A DNA stretch of 64,000 bases, from assembly GCA_015258715.1 (NCBI GenBank), contig JABZHR010000002.1:117713-181712 (forward strand), read 5' to 3'. This document shows, piece after piece, positions 8,092-17,207 of the stretch (position 1 is its first letter; each line of letters opens with the position of its first letter). The notes under the pieces were generated by a model. It had not been told where the DNA came from. It searched no databases and worked only from the letters and a program-made list of their open reading frames with translations. A program made the translations under genes and the position numbers. The stretch is from Atopobium sp. (GTDB lineage Bacteria; Actinomycetota; Coriobacteriia; Coriobacteriales; Atopobiaceae).

Positions 8092-9231
8092 ATGCAAAAC
8101 GTTGCCCTACTTGGATTTGGAACGGTTGGTGCTTCAGTTGCGCGCATTCTTGATGAGCGCGTTTCTGACGTTAATCTGACGTCCATCTTGGTTAGAGCTG
8201 GTAAAGAGCACGTTGACCCTCGGGCAACATCTGATTTTGATGCGCTCTTGTCTGACCCTGCGCTCGATACAGTTGTTGAGTGCATGGGCGGCCTCACGCC
8301 AGCCTATGAATATATCAAAGCTGCACTGACGGCTAAGAAAAATGTAGTCACCTCAAATAAAGCCGTGGTATCTGCTCATTTTGAGGAGTTTATGACACTT
8401 GCCGCTGAAGCGGGCGTCAACCTTAAGATCGAAGCATGCGTGTGCGGTGGTATTCCTTGGATAGCAGGAATTCAGAAAGTTCGTCGTATTGACGAGATTT
8501 CTGCGTTCTGGGGAATCATGAATGGAACCACCAACTACATTGTCTATTCCATGCTCAAAGACGGAACGGACTTTGCTGAGGTTCTGAGCAAGGCTCAGGA
8601 GCTGGGTTACGCCGAGCGAGACCCGTCAAGCGATATCGACGGCATTGATGTTCGCTCTAAGACTATGATTTCTGCATCTATTGCCTTCGACGTAATCTGC
8701 ACAGACCAGATTCCTATGTCTGGTATCAGAAACTTAACTAAGCGCGATCTTGCCATGTTTGGCAGTCACGATATGACAATCAAGCTCTTTGGTCGTGGTG
8801 TTTCTGACGGTTCATCGTATGCGGTAGCTGTTGAGCCAGTTGCGGTTTCGCTCTCAACCATAGAGGCTAACGTTCCAACTAACTTTAACGTTGCAACTGC
8901 CGTGGGAAATACCATTGGCGAGCTCAAGTTTTACGGTCAGGGTGCCGGTGGCGACCCAACGGCAAACGCCGTCGTGCAGGATATTATTGACTGTGCTGCG
9001 GCTCCTGCTGGGGGTCAGCAGACCTTCTCGTCAGATCTTTCGTATAATCCTGAGCTGCTTGTTTCTGATTACGTATTTAGGACGCAAGCGGATGTTCCGG
9101 GTGGCTCGTTCTGGGAGCCGGGTGCTCAGTTGGTTAAAAATCTAAGTGCCGAGAAGGCCCGTGATCTTCTTACCAGCGCACTTTCGCAAGATCCTACAAC
9201 CTTTATGGCTGCACTTGAAAAGAGGAATTAG
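8092..9231 (+). CDS. hom: Homoserine dehydrogenase (short, without a complete ACT domain)
   Basis: Reduces aspartate semialdehyde to homoserine with NAD(P)H, the branch point toward threonine and methionine. N-terminal Rossmann motif GFGTVGASVA, then the catalytic domain with GIMNGTTNYIVYSM, GYAERDPSSDIDGIDVRSK and the conserved lysine in it. At 379 aa it is shorter than the usual roughly 430 aa. The C-terminus after about residue 325 keeps only a fragment (SDYVFRTQADVPG) of the ACT domain that normally gives threonine feedback inhibition. ATG at 8092 is preceded by TTGGAG. lysC follows after 2 bp. Confidence 0.95.
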   Translation: MQNVALLGFGTVGASVARILDERVSDVNLTSILVRAGKEHVDPRATSDFDALLSDPALDTVVECMGGLTPAYEYIKAALTAKKNVVTSNKAVVSAHFEEFMTLAAEAGVNLKIEACVCGGIPWIAGIQKVRRIDEISAFWGIMNGTTNYIVYSMLKDGTDFAEVLSKAQELGYAERDPSSDIDGIDVRSKTMISASIAFDVICTDQIPMSGIRNLTKRDLAMFGSHDMTIKLFGRGVSDGSSYAVAVEPVAVSLSTIEANVPTNFNVATAVGNTIGELKFYGQGAGGDPTANAVVQDIIDCAAAPAGGQQTFSSDLSYNPELLVSDYVFRTQADVPGGSFWEPGAQLVKNLSAEKARDLLTSALSQDPTTFMAALEKRN

Positions 9232-9233
9232 AA

Positions 9234-10562
9234 ATGATCAAAATTGCAAAATTTGGCGGCTCAAGTGTTGCTTCTGCAGAGCAGTTCAAAAAAGTTAAAG
9301 CTATTGTTGAGGCTGACCCTGATAGACGCTTTATTGTTTCGTCTGCAGCAGGAAAGCGCCACTCAACCGATAACAAGATTACTGATCTTTTGCTGCTGGT
9401 AAATGCCCACATTGAGTATCACGTTGACTGCACCTCTTTACTTGCAGACATCGAGGCTCGCTTTGTGGAGATTGCTGATGAGCTGGGAGTTGCATGGCCA
9501 GTCGCCGAGGAGTTTGAGAAGTTTGCTACAAACATCAAGTCCTTCTCGCCAGAGCATGTAGTAAGTAGGGGCGAATGGTTTACCTGCCAGATTCTTGCTG
9601 AGTATCTTGGCCTGCCCTTTGTTGATGCAGCAGACGTTATGCTGTTCCATCATGATGGCACCATTGATATGGAGCGCACTGCTTCTAGGCTTAAAGAGGT
9701 CGTTGCTCGCAGCGGCTCGTTTGTGCTGCCTGGCTTCTACGGTGCTACCGTTGACGGTGCAATTAAGTTGTTCCAGCGCGGTGGCGGCGATATTACCGGT
9801 GCCATTGTCGCTCGCTGCCTGGACGCTGACTTGTATGAGAACTGGACTGACGTCTCTGGCTTCCTTTCTGCGGATCCTCGCATTGTTCAGAATCCACGCG
9901 CCATTGGCCGCATTACCTTTGACGAGATGCGCGAGCTTTCTTACATGGGTGCTTCCGTTCTTCAGGAAGAAGCAATTTTCCCTGTTCGCGAGGCAAACAT
10001 TCCAATTCAGATAAAGAACACCAACCGCCCAGAAGATGCAGGCACGGTTATCCGTGAGACCGCGGATGGCGATACAAACGAGCACTTGATTACAGGTATT
10101 GCAGGCAAGAAAGACTTCTTGGCTATTCACGTTAAGAAGGCTCACATGTCCAACGAGGTTGGCGTCATCAGCCGCGCACTCAATATTGTTGAGCGCTACG
10201 GCGTCTCTGTTGAACACATCCCAACAGGCGTTGATTCGTTTGGTATTGTGGTAAATGCCTCCGACGTAAAGGATACGGTTTATTCCATCATCAGCGATAT
10301 TCGTCGCGAGATTGAGCCTGATGACATTACGATGGTAGACCGCTTAGCTCTTGTTTCTGTTGTTGGTCGTAATATGTCTAGGCGTTCCGGCACCTCTGGT
10401 AAGATCTTTGGCGCGCTGGGCAATGCGGGCGTCAACATTCGCATGATTACGCAGAGCTCGGAAGAGATTAGTATTATTGTGGGCGTCGATAATGCCGACT
10501 TTGATCGCACAATTGGCGTCATTTATAACGGATTTGTTCGTGACGAAATGGTTTCGAGGTAA
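9234..10562 (+). CDS. lysC: Aspartate kinase
   Basis: First enzyme of the aspartate pathway: phosphorylates aspartate with ATP. It is 442 aa. The kinase domain starts with KFGGSSVASAEQ and has the SRGEW motif near residue 105 and SADPRIVQNPR near 210. Two ACT repeats occupy about residues 300-440 (VISRALNIVERYGVSVEHI and GALGNAGVNIRMITQSS), so feedback control by end products is likely here even though hom lacks its own ACT domain. The start lies 2 bp after the hom stop, and asd starts 2 bp after its own stop. Confidence 0.95.
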   Translation: MIKIAKFGGSSVASAEQFKKVKAIVEADPDRRFIVSSAAGKRHSTDNKITDLLLLVNAHIEYHVDCTSLLADIEARFVEIADELGVAWPVAEEFEKFATNIKSFSPEHVVSRGEWFTCQILAEYLGLPFVDAADVMLFHHDGTIDMERTASRLKEVVARSGSFVLPGFYGATVDGAIKLFQRGGGDITGAIVARCLDADLYENWTDVSGFLSADPRIVQNPRAIGRITFDEMRELSYMGASVLQEEAIFPVREANIPIQIKNTNRPEDAGTVIRETADGDTNEHLITGIAGKKDFLAIHVKKAHMSNEVGVISRALNIVERYGVSVEHIPTGVDSFGIVVNASDVKDTVYSIISDIRREIEPDDITMVDRLALVSVVGRNMSRRSGTSGKIFGALGNAGVNIRMITQSSEEISIIVGVDNADFDRTIGVIYNGFVRDEMVSR

Positions 10563-10564
10563 CT

Positions 10565-11587
10565 ATGGCTTTTGATCCAAACGGTAAGGTTGTTGCAATT
10601 CTTGGTGCTACCGGCGTTGTTGGTGCCCAGATGATGCAGTGCCTTGAAGAGCGTTATTTTCCTATCAAGGAGCTGGTGCTTCTGGCATCCGCTCGAAGCG
10701 CTGGTAAAACTATCGAATTTGCTGGCCAGCAGATTGTAATTCGTGAAGCAACACCAGAAGCTTTTGAGGGCGTAGACATTGTCCTTGGCGCAGCTGGCGA
10801 CGAGCAGGCAAAAGAGCTGCTTCCTGAGGCAGTCAAGCGCGGATGCGTCTGCGTTGACAACTCCCATGCATTTAGAATGGACCCAAACGTTCCGCTGGTA
10901 ATCCCAGAGATTAACGCTGAGGATATCAAGAACCATAACGGCATCATCTCTAATCCAAACTGTGCAACCATTATTGGTTTGGTACCTCTGTATCCTCTAC
11001 ATAAGGCAGCAGGTGCAAAGCGTATTATTGCTTCTACCTATCAGGCTGCATCAGGCGCTGGTCTTCCTGGTCTCACCAGCCTGAAGAATCAGATGGCTGA
11101 CGTTGTTGCAGGTAGGGAAGTAACCGAGACCGCTCCTTTTGCATACCAGCTGGCAGTTAATCTGATTCCACAGATTGGCGGCTTTGATGAGGTTGGCTAC
11201 ACTTCCGAGGAAATGAAGATGCAAAACGAGGGTCGCAAGATCATGCACCTTCCTGAGCTGCGCGTTAACTGCACCTGTGTTCGAGTTCCAACGATGCGTT
11301 CACACTCTGAGTCCATCACTGTTGAGTTTGAGCGTCCTTTGAGTCCAGATGAGGCTCGCGCAATTCTTGAGGATGCTCCGGGAATTAAGGTTGTGGACAA
11401 CCCAGCAGAGCTTCAGTACCCAATGCCTCTTGATACTTCTGACCAGGACCTTATCTATGTTGGTCGTATTCGCGAGGATCTTTCCGCTGATAAAGACACC
11501 CATGCGCTGACATTTTTCTGCTGCGGAGACCAGATTAGGAAGGGTGCTGCAACAAACGCTGTCCAGATTGCAGAGTACCTGCTGTAA
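10565..11587 (+). CDS. asd: Aspartate-semialdehyde dehydrogenase
   Basis: NADPH-dependent reduction of aspartyl phosphate to the semialdehyde, between LysC and Hom. The 340-aa length is normal. Rossmann motif GATGVVGAQM is at the N-terminus. The catalytic cysteine is in SNPNCATI near residue 137, followed by TYQAASGAG; the substrate-binding ELRVNCTCVRVPTMRSHSES lies near 235-250. Last gene of hom-lysC-asd; a strong terminator follows at 11631-11672. Confidence 0.96.
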   Translation: MAFDPNGKVVAILGATGVVGAQMMQCLEERYFPIKELVLLASARSAGKTIEFAGQQIVIREATPEAFEGVDIVLGAAGDEQAKELLPEAVKRGCVCVDNSHAFRMDPNVPLVIPEINAEDIKNHNGIISNPNCATIIGLVPLYPLHKAAGAKRIIASTYQAASGAGLPGLTSLKNQMADVVAGREVTETAPFAYQLAVNLIPQIGGFDEVGYTSEEMKMQNEGRKIMHLPELRVNCTCVRVPTMRSHSESITVEFERPLSPDEARAILEDAPGIKVVDNPAELQYPMPLDTSDQDLIYVGRIREDLSADKDTHALTFFCCGDQIRKGAATNAVQIAEYLL

Positions 11588-11630
11588 TCTCTGGCGTGCA
11601 GCCACGCTCGCATCATTTTCGTTGACCAAG

Positions 11631-11672
11631 TACCCGTTCGATTCTATTTCATGGAATCGAACGGGTATTTTT
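11631..11672 (+). terminator. Rho-independent terminator of hom-lysC-asd
   Basis: A 14-bp perfect stem, TACCCGTTCGATTC at 11631-11644 with GAATCGAACGGGTA at 11654-11667, followed by TTTTTG. Confidence 0.93.
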
Positions 11673-11723
11673 GTGCGTCCGAGTGAAATTTTTCAGCGAT
11701 AGAGTGCCATTCGGCGGCAAAGT

Positions 11724-11901
11724 GGTAAAAAATGCGTTTAGTTGGAGTATCCAAAAATGCTTAGTTTCTATGCAAGCCATCTACCAGCAATTTTACGTGG
11801 ACAAAATTGTGGAAATTAGTACAAAATTTCTGAACTGGGAAAACGTAAGTGACAAAATTTCGAAGTCCAAAAATAAACTCCAACTAAACGGATTTTTTAC
11901 C
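11724..11901. repeat. Repeat family A, locus 1: inverted 24-bp units 130 bp apart
   Basis: Plus-strand unit at 11724-11747 (starts GGTAAAAAATGCG, ends TTTAGTTGGAG) and minus-strand unit at 11878-11901, with one mismatch between them. The same unit occurs three more times at 30787-30934. The A+T-rich DNA between the units holds no convincing gene: a 90-codon frame through it has no ribosome site and no recognisable protein. Apart from this, the asd terminator and tRNA-Arg, nothing is seen in 11588-12340. Confidence 0.85.
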
Positions 11902-12117
11902 CAAAACAGCACCTCTAATTTGGTATATCAATTTCTTGATTAGTTTTCCTGCATATTGGCAAGTGTTTATACAAAAATCGCCTATCTAATAGTTAAAACT
12001 TTTATTCGAACAGGTATTCTACTTTTACAGTAGCCATACAGTTTGGAGGCAAAATGGAGGCAGCCGATAAAAATTTTAACAAAAAAGGTAGACGGCAAGC
12101 CATCTACCTGGAGTTTT

Positions 12118-12194
12118 TGGTGCCTCCTGCGCGATTCGAACGCGCGACCTGCGGTTTAGAAGACCGACGCTCTATCCAGCTGAGCTAAGGAGAC
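12118..12194 (-). tRNA. tRNA-Arg(TCT)
   Basis: Minus strand: acceptor GTCTCCT pairs with AGGAGGC, with A73 and an encoded CCA at 12118-12120. Anticodon loop CTTCTAA gives anticodon TCT (AGA codons). The T-loop GTTCGAATC is intact. Confidence 0.95.
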
Positions 12195-12208
12195 ATATAG
12201 CGTCGTTC

Positions 12209-12214
12209 ATTATA
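12209..12214 (-). promoter_or_regulatory. Extended -10 box for tRNA-Arg
   Basis: On the minus strand TGCTATAAT, an extended -10, ends 15 bases before the first base of the tRNA, leaving room for a normal start point. No good -35 box at the usual distance. Confidence 0.6.
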
Positions 12215-12340
12215 GCAATAAGGACTGCAAATACGTTGCGCCATCAAAGATTTTCTTATCAGAAGAATGACAAAGGAAAAGAAAAGTGGCTACACTAAAA
12301 GCAGCTACACTGGTTATAGGCTTACGTGAATGGAGACGGT

Positions 12341-13531
12341 ATGTCTTACGATTTTGAATCCCGCGTTGATCGCGCTGGTACTGGTTCTAGAAAATGGAAC
12401 GTCATGTATGACGTTAATCCTGATGTAGCTCCTGGTATTCCACCGTTTTCTGTTGCTGACATGGAATATCACACAGCCCCAGAGATTGTCGAGGGCCTCA
12501 AGGAATACATCAATGACGCAATCCTTGGCTATTCCATGCCAACTAATCAGATGAAGCAGGCTGTGTGCAAGTGGATGAAGACTCGCCACAATTGGGACGT
12601 AAAGCCCGAGTGGCTGCTCAACTCTTCAGGCGTGGTACCTGCGCTCTTTGCATCTGTTGCCGAGTTTACCCAGCCAGACGAGGGCGTCATTCTGTTTACG
12701 CCTGTCTACCATCCGTTCTACATGGCGGTTGAGGAGAACAACCGTGCACTCGTAGAGTGTCCGCTTGTCCTGTCAGAGGGCCCTCATTACGACATTGACT
12801 TTAACCTGCTTGAGAAACTTGCCGCCGAGCCAAAGAACACCATGGTCATCCTGTGTTCACCCCACAATCCAAGCGGTCGCGTGTGGACCAAGGAAGAGCT
12901 CACGCGCATCGCAGAGATTGCGGTTAAGCACAACCTCATCGTGGTCGCTGACGAGATCCACCACGACCTCATCATGCCAGGCTCTACGCATACCGTCTTT
13001 GAAACAATTTCCGATGAGGTCGCAGCGCGTACCATTACCTGCACAAGCGCTTCAAAGAGTTTCAACCTGGCTGGCACGCAGTTCAGCAACATCATCGTGA
13101 GCAATCCAGAACTGCGCAGCCGCCTCGAGAAGCGCCTGCAGGCCCGAGAGACCACCTCATGCAATCCAATCAGCTTCAAGGCCTGTGAGCTAGCTTATAG
13201 CAAGGGTGGGGCATGGCTGGACGCATGCATCAAGGCTGTTGACGATAACCAGAAGCTGGTCCTGGACTTCTTTGCCACCAAGCACCCTCGCGTGAAGCTC
13301 GCGCCAATCACAGGAACTTACCTTCAGTGGCTTGACTTCAGAGATCTTGGTCTTACGCCAGAAGAGCTTGACCACCTGTTGCAGTTTGAGGCCCAGGTCT
13401 TCTTTACCGATGGCGTCTTCTTTGGCGAGGCCGCTCAAGGCTTCAAGCGCTGGAATTTGGCAGCTCCTCGTGTGGAGATTGAAGAGGCACTGGATCGCCT
13501 AGACACAGCCCTTACGGCCCACGGTTTCTAG
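12341..13531 (+). CDS. patB: PLP-dependent C-S lyase / aminotransferase of the MalY/PatB family
   Basis: Fold-type I aminotransferase-like enzyme (396 aa) of the class usually annotated as cystathionine beta-lyase. It would cleave cystathionine or cysteine to pyruvate, ammonia and homocysteine or sulfide. ATG at 12341 is chosen for the TGGAGACGGT ribosome site; an ATG 15 bases upstream lacks one. Motifs: CSPHNPSGRVW, the aspartate in VVADEIHHDLIMPG, and the PLP lysine in TSASKSFNLAGTQ near residue 230. It is transcribed alone behind tRNA-Arg, with a terminator at 13663. True substrate (cystathionine, cysteine or another amino acid) is uncertain. Confidence 0.93.
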   Translation: MSYDFESRVDRAGTGSRKWNVMYDVNPDVAPGIPPFSVADMEYHTAPEIVEGLKEYINDAILGYSMPTNQMKQAVCKWMKTRHNWDVKPEWLLNSSGVVPALFASVAEFTQPDEGVILFTPVYHPFYMAVEENNRALVECPLVLSEGPHYDIDFNLLEKLAAEPKNTMVILCSPHNPSGRVWTKEELTRIAEIAVKHNLIVVADEIHHDLIMPGSTHTVFETISDEVAARTITCTSASKSFNLAGTQFSNIIVSNPELRSRLEKRLQARETTSCNPISFKACELAYSKGGAWLDACIKAVDDNQKLVLDFFATKHPRVKLAPITGTYLQWLDFRDLGLTPEELDHLLQFEAQVFFTDGVFFGEAAQGFKRWNLAAPRVEIEEALDRLDTALTAHGF

Positions 13532-13662
13532 AAGCAGGCTGCGATTTCTGCGCGTACTGACTGCTATTTCTGCGCGCGCTCACTGCAGTTTCTATGCAGA
13601 CTGTCTGTAGCGTCTAGGCTCTGCACCACCATATACCTGTACGTATAGTGCATTTACTCACC

Positions 13663-13692
13663 TGCGGAGAAGCTCGTTCTTCTCCGCATTTT
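13663..13692 (+). terminator. Terminator after patB
   Basis: TGCGGAGAAG at 13663-13672 pairs with CTTCTCCGCA at 13679-13688, followed by a short TTTT. It lies 130 bp after the stop. Confidence 0.75.
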
Positions 13693-13695
13693 GCT

Positions 13696-13768
13696 TGGCG
13701 AGAAACCCGTTGCACCGGCAGATTTCTAAGAAAATCAAAAAAGAGTTTGAAAAATCTGCGTTTCTCGC
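13696..13768. repeat. Nested inverted repeat built on the dispersed 13-mer (copy 4)
   Basis: Starts with the exact 13-mer TGGCGAGAAACCC (13696-13708). GCGAGAAAC at 13698-13706 pairs with GTTTCTCGC at 13760-13768, and inside it GCAGATTT at 13718-13725 pairs with AAATCTGC at 13752-13759. The motif and its neighbour thus form a long paired structure just before the tRNA-His promoter. Confidence 0.75.
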
Positions 13769-13796
13769 TTGCATCTTTTTCTGATTCTGTAATAAT
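13769..13796 (+). promoter_or_regulatory. Probable promoter for tRNA-His/tRNA-Lys
   Basis: TTGCAT at 13769-13774 and AATAAT at 13791-13796 (16-bp spacer), with the tRNA starting 33 bases downstream. Confidence 0.5.
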
Positions 13797-13828
13797 GATT
13801 TAGCTGCGTTTCATGAGGTGGCCAAATG

Positions 13829-13904
13829 GTGGGAGTAGCTCAGTTGGCAGAGCGACGGACTGTGGCTCCGTAGGTCGAGGGTTCGAGCCCCTTTTCCCAC
13901 CCCA
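13829..13904 (+). tRNA. tRNA-His(GTG)
   Basis: Acceptor GTGGGAG pairs with TTTCCCAC with C73 (the histidine discriminator) and encoded CCA. Anticodon loop CTGTGGC gives GTG. It is 15 bp before tRNA-Lys, in one transcript. Confidence 0.95.
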
Positions 13905-13919
13905 TTCGAAACGTTAATT

Positions 13920-13995
13920 GGATCGTTAGCTCAGCTGGTAGAGCAGGGGACTCTTAATCCCAAGGTCCAGGGTTCGAACCCCTGACGATCCACCA
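13920..13995 (+). tRNA. tRNA-Lys(CTT)
   Basis: Acceptor GGATCGT pairs with ACGATCC, A73 and encoded CCA. Anticodon loop CTCTTAA gives CTT. Confidence 0.95.
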
Positions 13996-14006
13996 TTTGA
14001 ATTTCA

Positions 14007-14033
14007 AACCCCGGCTTGCGTCGGGGTTTTTAT
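14007..14033 (+). terminator. Terminator after tRNA-Lys
   Basis: AACCCCG at 14007-14013 pairs with CGGGGTT at 14022-14028, followed by TTTTATTTTTT. Confidence 0.9.
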
Positions 14034-14125
14034 TTTTTGTGAGTCGCTAGTTTCTAATTGTTTGTTGAGAGTGATTGCGTCATACTGAAGTCTCCATGAT
14101 TTTATTGTAGTTCGGAGGACTCGCC

Positions 14126-15139
14126 GTGATTTACACAATGACGCTTAATCCCGCGCTTGACTATGTCATGCATCCAAACACATTGGACATGGGTTTTACC
14201 AACCGCTCGTCATCAGAAGAGCTGCACTGCGGTGGTAATGGTATTAACGTCTCTACGCTTCTCAATGAGCTTGATAAGGTCACCGTTGCCATGGGCATTG
14301 TTGGTGGGTTTACCGGTGAATACCTGCTGAGTGATCTTCAGCGTCAGGGCATTCCAAGTAACTTCGTCAAGCTGGATTCAGGCTTTACCCGTATTAACGT
14401 CAAGCTTAACGGCATTGTTATGACCATGGTCAACGGCAATGGCCCACGCATTCCAGAGAAAAAGGTTGATGAGCTGCTGGAGCGCATGGATGTTGTTGGC
14501 GCAGGTGACACCCTGGTTCTTACGGGATCTATTCCAAGCTCACTTCCAGAGGATATCTATACTCGCCTTATGGCTCAGCTTGCCGGTCGCGGCATCCAGT
14601 TTGTTGTTGATGCCCCTGGTCAGCTGCTTATGGAGGCCATTAAGGCTCAGCCATTCCTGATCAAGCCTAACAACCACGAGGTTGGCCGTATCTTTGATGC
14701 CAATCCAGAGACCCCAGAAGAGTGCATTCCATTTGCAAAGAAGCTCCAGGATGGCGGTGCTCGCAACGTTATCGTTTCTTGTGGTGGCGCAGGTTCTCTG
14801 CTTCTGGACGAGTACGGAACTGAGCACATTGTTCCAACCGCTAAGATTCGCCTGGTTAACGCAACCGGCGCTGGTGACTCCATGGTCGCAGGCTTCCTGG
14901 CAAAGACTACCGCTGGCTACGATTACGACACTGCGCTTATCTACGCTTCTGCTTGCGGTACGGCAACTGCAGCAAGCCGAGGAATCGCAAAGCGCGCAAC
15001 CATCGACCGCGTTGTCACCGCTCTTTACAAGAAGATGGGCCGAGAAATGCCTGCTTCTATTGCAGAAGAAATTCAGCTTGCTCGCCAGAAAGAGGAGAGC
15101 CGCGAGAGCAAGTCTTCTTGGCTTGCAGATTCTGAGTAG
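14126..15139 (+). CDS. fruK: PfkB-family sugar-phosphate kinase, probably 1-phosphofructokinase
   Basis: Ribokinase-fold kinase (337 aa) of the 1-phosphofructokinase/tagatose-6-phosphate kinase group. It would phosphorylate fructose 1-phosphate (or a related sugar phosphate) with ATP. N-terminal MTLNPALDYV and GGNGINVS are typical of the group, and the C-terminal signature NATGAGDSMVAGF carries the catalytic aspartate near residue 252. It starts with GTG at 14126 after CGGAGGAC. No fructose PTS genes are next to it, but PTS Enzyme I is the next gene downstream, so a link to PTS sugar uptake is likely. The choice between FruK and LacC activity cannot be made from sequence alone. Confidence 0.85.
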   Translation: MIYTMTLNPALDYVMHPNTLDMGFTNRSSSEELHCGGNGINVSTLLNELDKVTVAMGIVGGFTGEYLLSDLQRQGIPSNFVKLDSGFTRINVKLNGIVMTMVNGNGPRIPEKKVDELLERMDVVGAGDTLVLTGSIPSSLPEDIYTRLMAQLAGRGIQFVVDAPGQLLMEAIKAQPFLIKPNNHEVGRIFDANPETPEECIPFAKKLQDGGARNVIVSCGGAGSLLLDEYGTEHIVPTAKIRLVNATGAGDSMVAGFLAKTTAGYDYDTALIYASACGTATAASRGIAKRATIDRVVTALYKKMGREMPASIAEEIQLARQKEESRESKSSWLADSE

Positions 15140-15167
15140 TAATCGCAGCTAGAACGCATAGTTCTTT

Positions 15168-15180
15168 TGGCGAGAAACCC
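15168..15180 (+). repeat. Dispersed 13-mer TGGCGAGAAACCC, copy 5
   Basis: Exact copy 29 bp after the fruK stop, between that stop and the terminator at 15241. Confidence 0.85.
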
Positions 15181-15240
15181 TCAGATGGTGCGCTCTTTCC
15201 GCGTGGAGTAAACAGAGCGTCTTTACTATTGTGAACGCAT

Positions 15241-15283
15241 AAACACTTGGCAAGAAGGATTTTCTCGCCAAGTGTTTTTTATT
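15241..15283 (+). terminator. Terminator after fruK, built from inverted GGCGAGAA-like motifs
   Basis: AAACACTTGGCAAGAA pairs with TTCTCGCCAAGTGTTT (15241-15256 with 15262-15277), then TTTATT. The 3' arm contains the dispersed 9-mer TTCTCGCCA. The rest of the 290-bp gap up to ptsI is A+T-rich and contains a small ACCCTGT/ACAGGT hairpin at about 15330-15352, probably promoter DNA. Confidence 0.9.
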
Positions 15284-15429
15284 GAAATTTATTTAAAGAT
15301 ACTCACAATGTAACAGGTCAAAAAAATGTTACCCTGTAAAAAGACAGGTTAGTTTCTGCGACTATTGTCCTGTGTGGATAGGCTTGCAGAACGTTATACA
15401 CCGCTAAACGGACAATGATAGGAGCAAGT

Positions 15430-17133
15430 ATGTTTGAGGGAGTCAATGCATCCAACGGAATCGGCATCGGTATTGCTCAGGTTGCCGTAGATCCAGACCT
15501 CACTTTTACTCCGCACACTGTTGAGGACACTGCTGCAGAGAAGGCTCGTTACGCAGAGGCTGTAACTAAGTTTATTGCACAGACTAACGCACAGATTGAG
15601 CGTATGACCAAGACAGTGGGCGAGGAAGCCGCTGCTATTATGGGTGCTCACATTGAGTTTGCTGAGGATGAGGGCATCAAAGAGGCTGTTAACGGTGCTA
15701 TTGATGGCGGCACCTGCGTTGAGCAGGCTGTAAGCGACGCCTACGACATGTACTACAACATGTTCCTTGGCATGGAGGATGAGCTCTTCCGTGAGCGCGC
15801 AGCAGACGTTGCTGACGTCAAGACCGGTCTTCTCGCTGACCTGCTTGGCAAAGAGGTTGTTGACCTCTCTACACTTCCAGAGAACTCCGTCATTGTCTGC
15901 CATGAGCTGACTCCTTCAATGACCGCAGACATCGATAAGGATCACGTTGCAGGTATTGTTACCGAGACAGGTGGTCGTACTTCTCACTCCGCAATCATTG
16001 CTCGTGCTCTTGAGATTCCTGCAGTTCTTTCTGTTCCTAACATCACTTCTGAGGTTACAACTGGCAACGCTATTGTTGTCGACGGCACTAACGGTAAGGT
16101 TGTTGTCAATCCTTCCGAGACTGAGCTTGCTGAGTACAAGGCTCAGGCTGAGGCTTATGCTGCAGAGAAGGCTGCTCTTGAGGCTTATCGCGGCAAGGAG
16201 ACCGTAACTGCTGACGGCATCAAGGTTCTGCTTGTTGCTAACATCGGCAACCCAGATGACGCTAACGGCGCAGTTGATGCTGACGCTGAGGGCATTGGTC
16301 TTTTCCGCTCCGAGTTCCTGTTCATGGATGCTAAGGAGCTCCCAAGCGAGGAGGAGCAGTTTGCTGCTTACCAGAAGGTTGCTCTTCGCATGAAGGATAA
16401 GCCAGTCATCATTCGTACGCTTGATGTCGGTGGCGATAAGGAGATTCCTTACCTCAACATGAAGGCTGAGGAGAACCCATTCATGGGCTTCCGCGCTATC
16501 CGTTACTGCCTCAACAATGCTGAGCAGTACAAGGTTCAGCTCCGCGCTCTTCTCCGCGCATCCGCATTTGGTGACATTAAGATTATGCTTCCTCTTGTCA
16601 CCACCGTTGATGAGGTTCGCCAGGCAAAGGCTCTTGTTGAGGAGTGCAAGCGTGAGCTTGACGCTGAGGGCGTAGCTTACAACAAGGACATCGAGGTCGG
16701 TACCATGATCGAGACTCCATCTGCATCCCTGATTGCAGACAAGCTGGCTCGTGAGTGCGACTTCTTCTCCATTGGCACCAACGACCTTATTGGCTACACC
16801 ATGTGCGCTGACCGCGGTAATGACCGCGTTGCCTACCTCTACGAGGTTTACCAGCCATCCGTTCTCCGTTCCCTCAAGTACCTCATCGGCGAGGGTAACA
16901 AGGAGAAGATCATGGTTGGCATGTGCGGCGAGGCAGCTGCAGATCCACTGCTCATTCCAGTCCTGCTTTCCTTTGGCCTGGACGAGTTCTCCGTTTCTGC
17001 ACCATCTGTCCTGCGCACCCGCAAGACCATTGCTGCTTGGACAAAGGCTGAGGCAGACGAGCTTACAGCTCGCGTCATGGAGCTTGATACCGCAGCTGAG
17101 GTTAAGGCTCTGCTTGAGCGTGAAGCTCGCTAG
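15430..17133 (+). CDS. ptsI: PTS Enzyme I (phosphoenolpyruvate-protein phosphotransferase)
   Basis: Takes phosphate from PEP on a histidine and passes it to HPr to start sugar uptake through the PTS. It is 567 aa from ATG 15430 (AGGAG at 15420-15424; a start 15 bases upstream lacks a site). The phospho-histidine is in GGRTSHSAIIARALEIP near residue 185. The PEP-binding C-terminal barrel has EGIGLFRSEFLFM, IRTLDVGGDKEIPYL and the active cysteine in VGMCGEAAADP. No HPr gene or sugar-specific EII is adjacent, so it stands alone between two terminators. Cytoplasmic. Confidence 0.96.
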   Translation: MFEGVNASNGIGIGIAQVAVDPDLTFTPHTVEDTAAEKARYAEAVTKFIAQTNAQIERMTKTVGEEAAAIMGAHIEFAEDEGIKEAVNGAIDGGTCVEQAVSDAYDMYYNMFLGMEDELFRERAADVADVKTGLLADLLGKEVVDLSTLPENSVIVCHELTPSMTADIDKDHVAGIVTETGGRTSHSAIIARALEIPAVLSVPNITSEVTTGNAIVVDGTNGKVVVNPSETELAEYKAQAEAYAAEKAALEAYRGKETVTADGIKVLLVANIGNPDDANGAVDADAEGIGLFRSEFLFMDAKELPSEEEQFAAYQKVALRMKDKPVIIRTLDVGGDKEIPYLNMKAEENPFMGFRAIRYCLNNAEQYKVQLRALLRASAFGDIKIMLPLVTTVDEVRQAKALVEECKRELDAEGVAYNKDIEVGTMIETPSASLIADKLARECDFFSIGTNDLIGYTMCADRGNDRVAYLYEVYQPSVLRSLKYLIGEGNKEKIMVGMCGEAAADPLLIPVLLSFGLDEFSVSAPSVLRTRKTIAAWTKAEADELTARVMELDTAAEVKALLEREAR

Positions 17134-17156
17134 TCTTAGCTCACACGATACAAATT

Positions 17157-17192
17157 CAGGGGCATCTGCGCTGGCAGGTGCCCCTGTTTCTT
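17157..17192 (+). terminator. Terminator after ptsI
   Basis: CAGGGGCA at 17157-17164 pairs with TGCCCCTG at 17179-17186, followed by TTTCTTT. Confidence 0.88.
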
Positions 17193-17207
17193 TAACGCTA
17201 AAACTTC

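Noticed and set aside
11671..11943. 90-codon plus-strand frame after asd
   Set aside because: It runs through both units of repeat family A, has no ribosome site and its composition looks like translated intergenic DNA.
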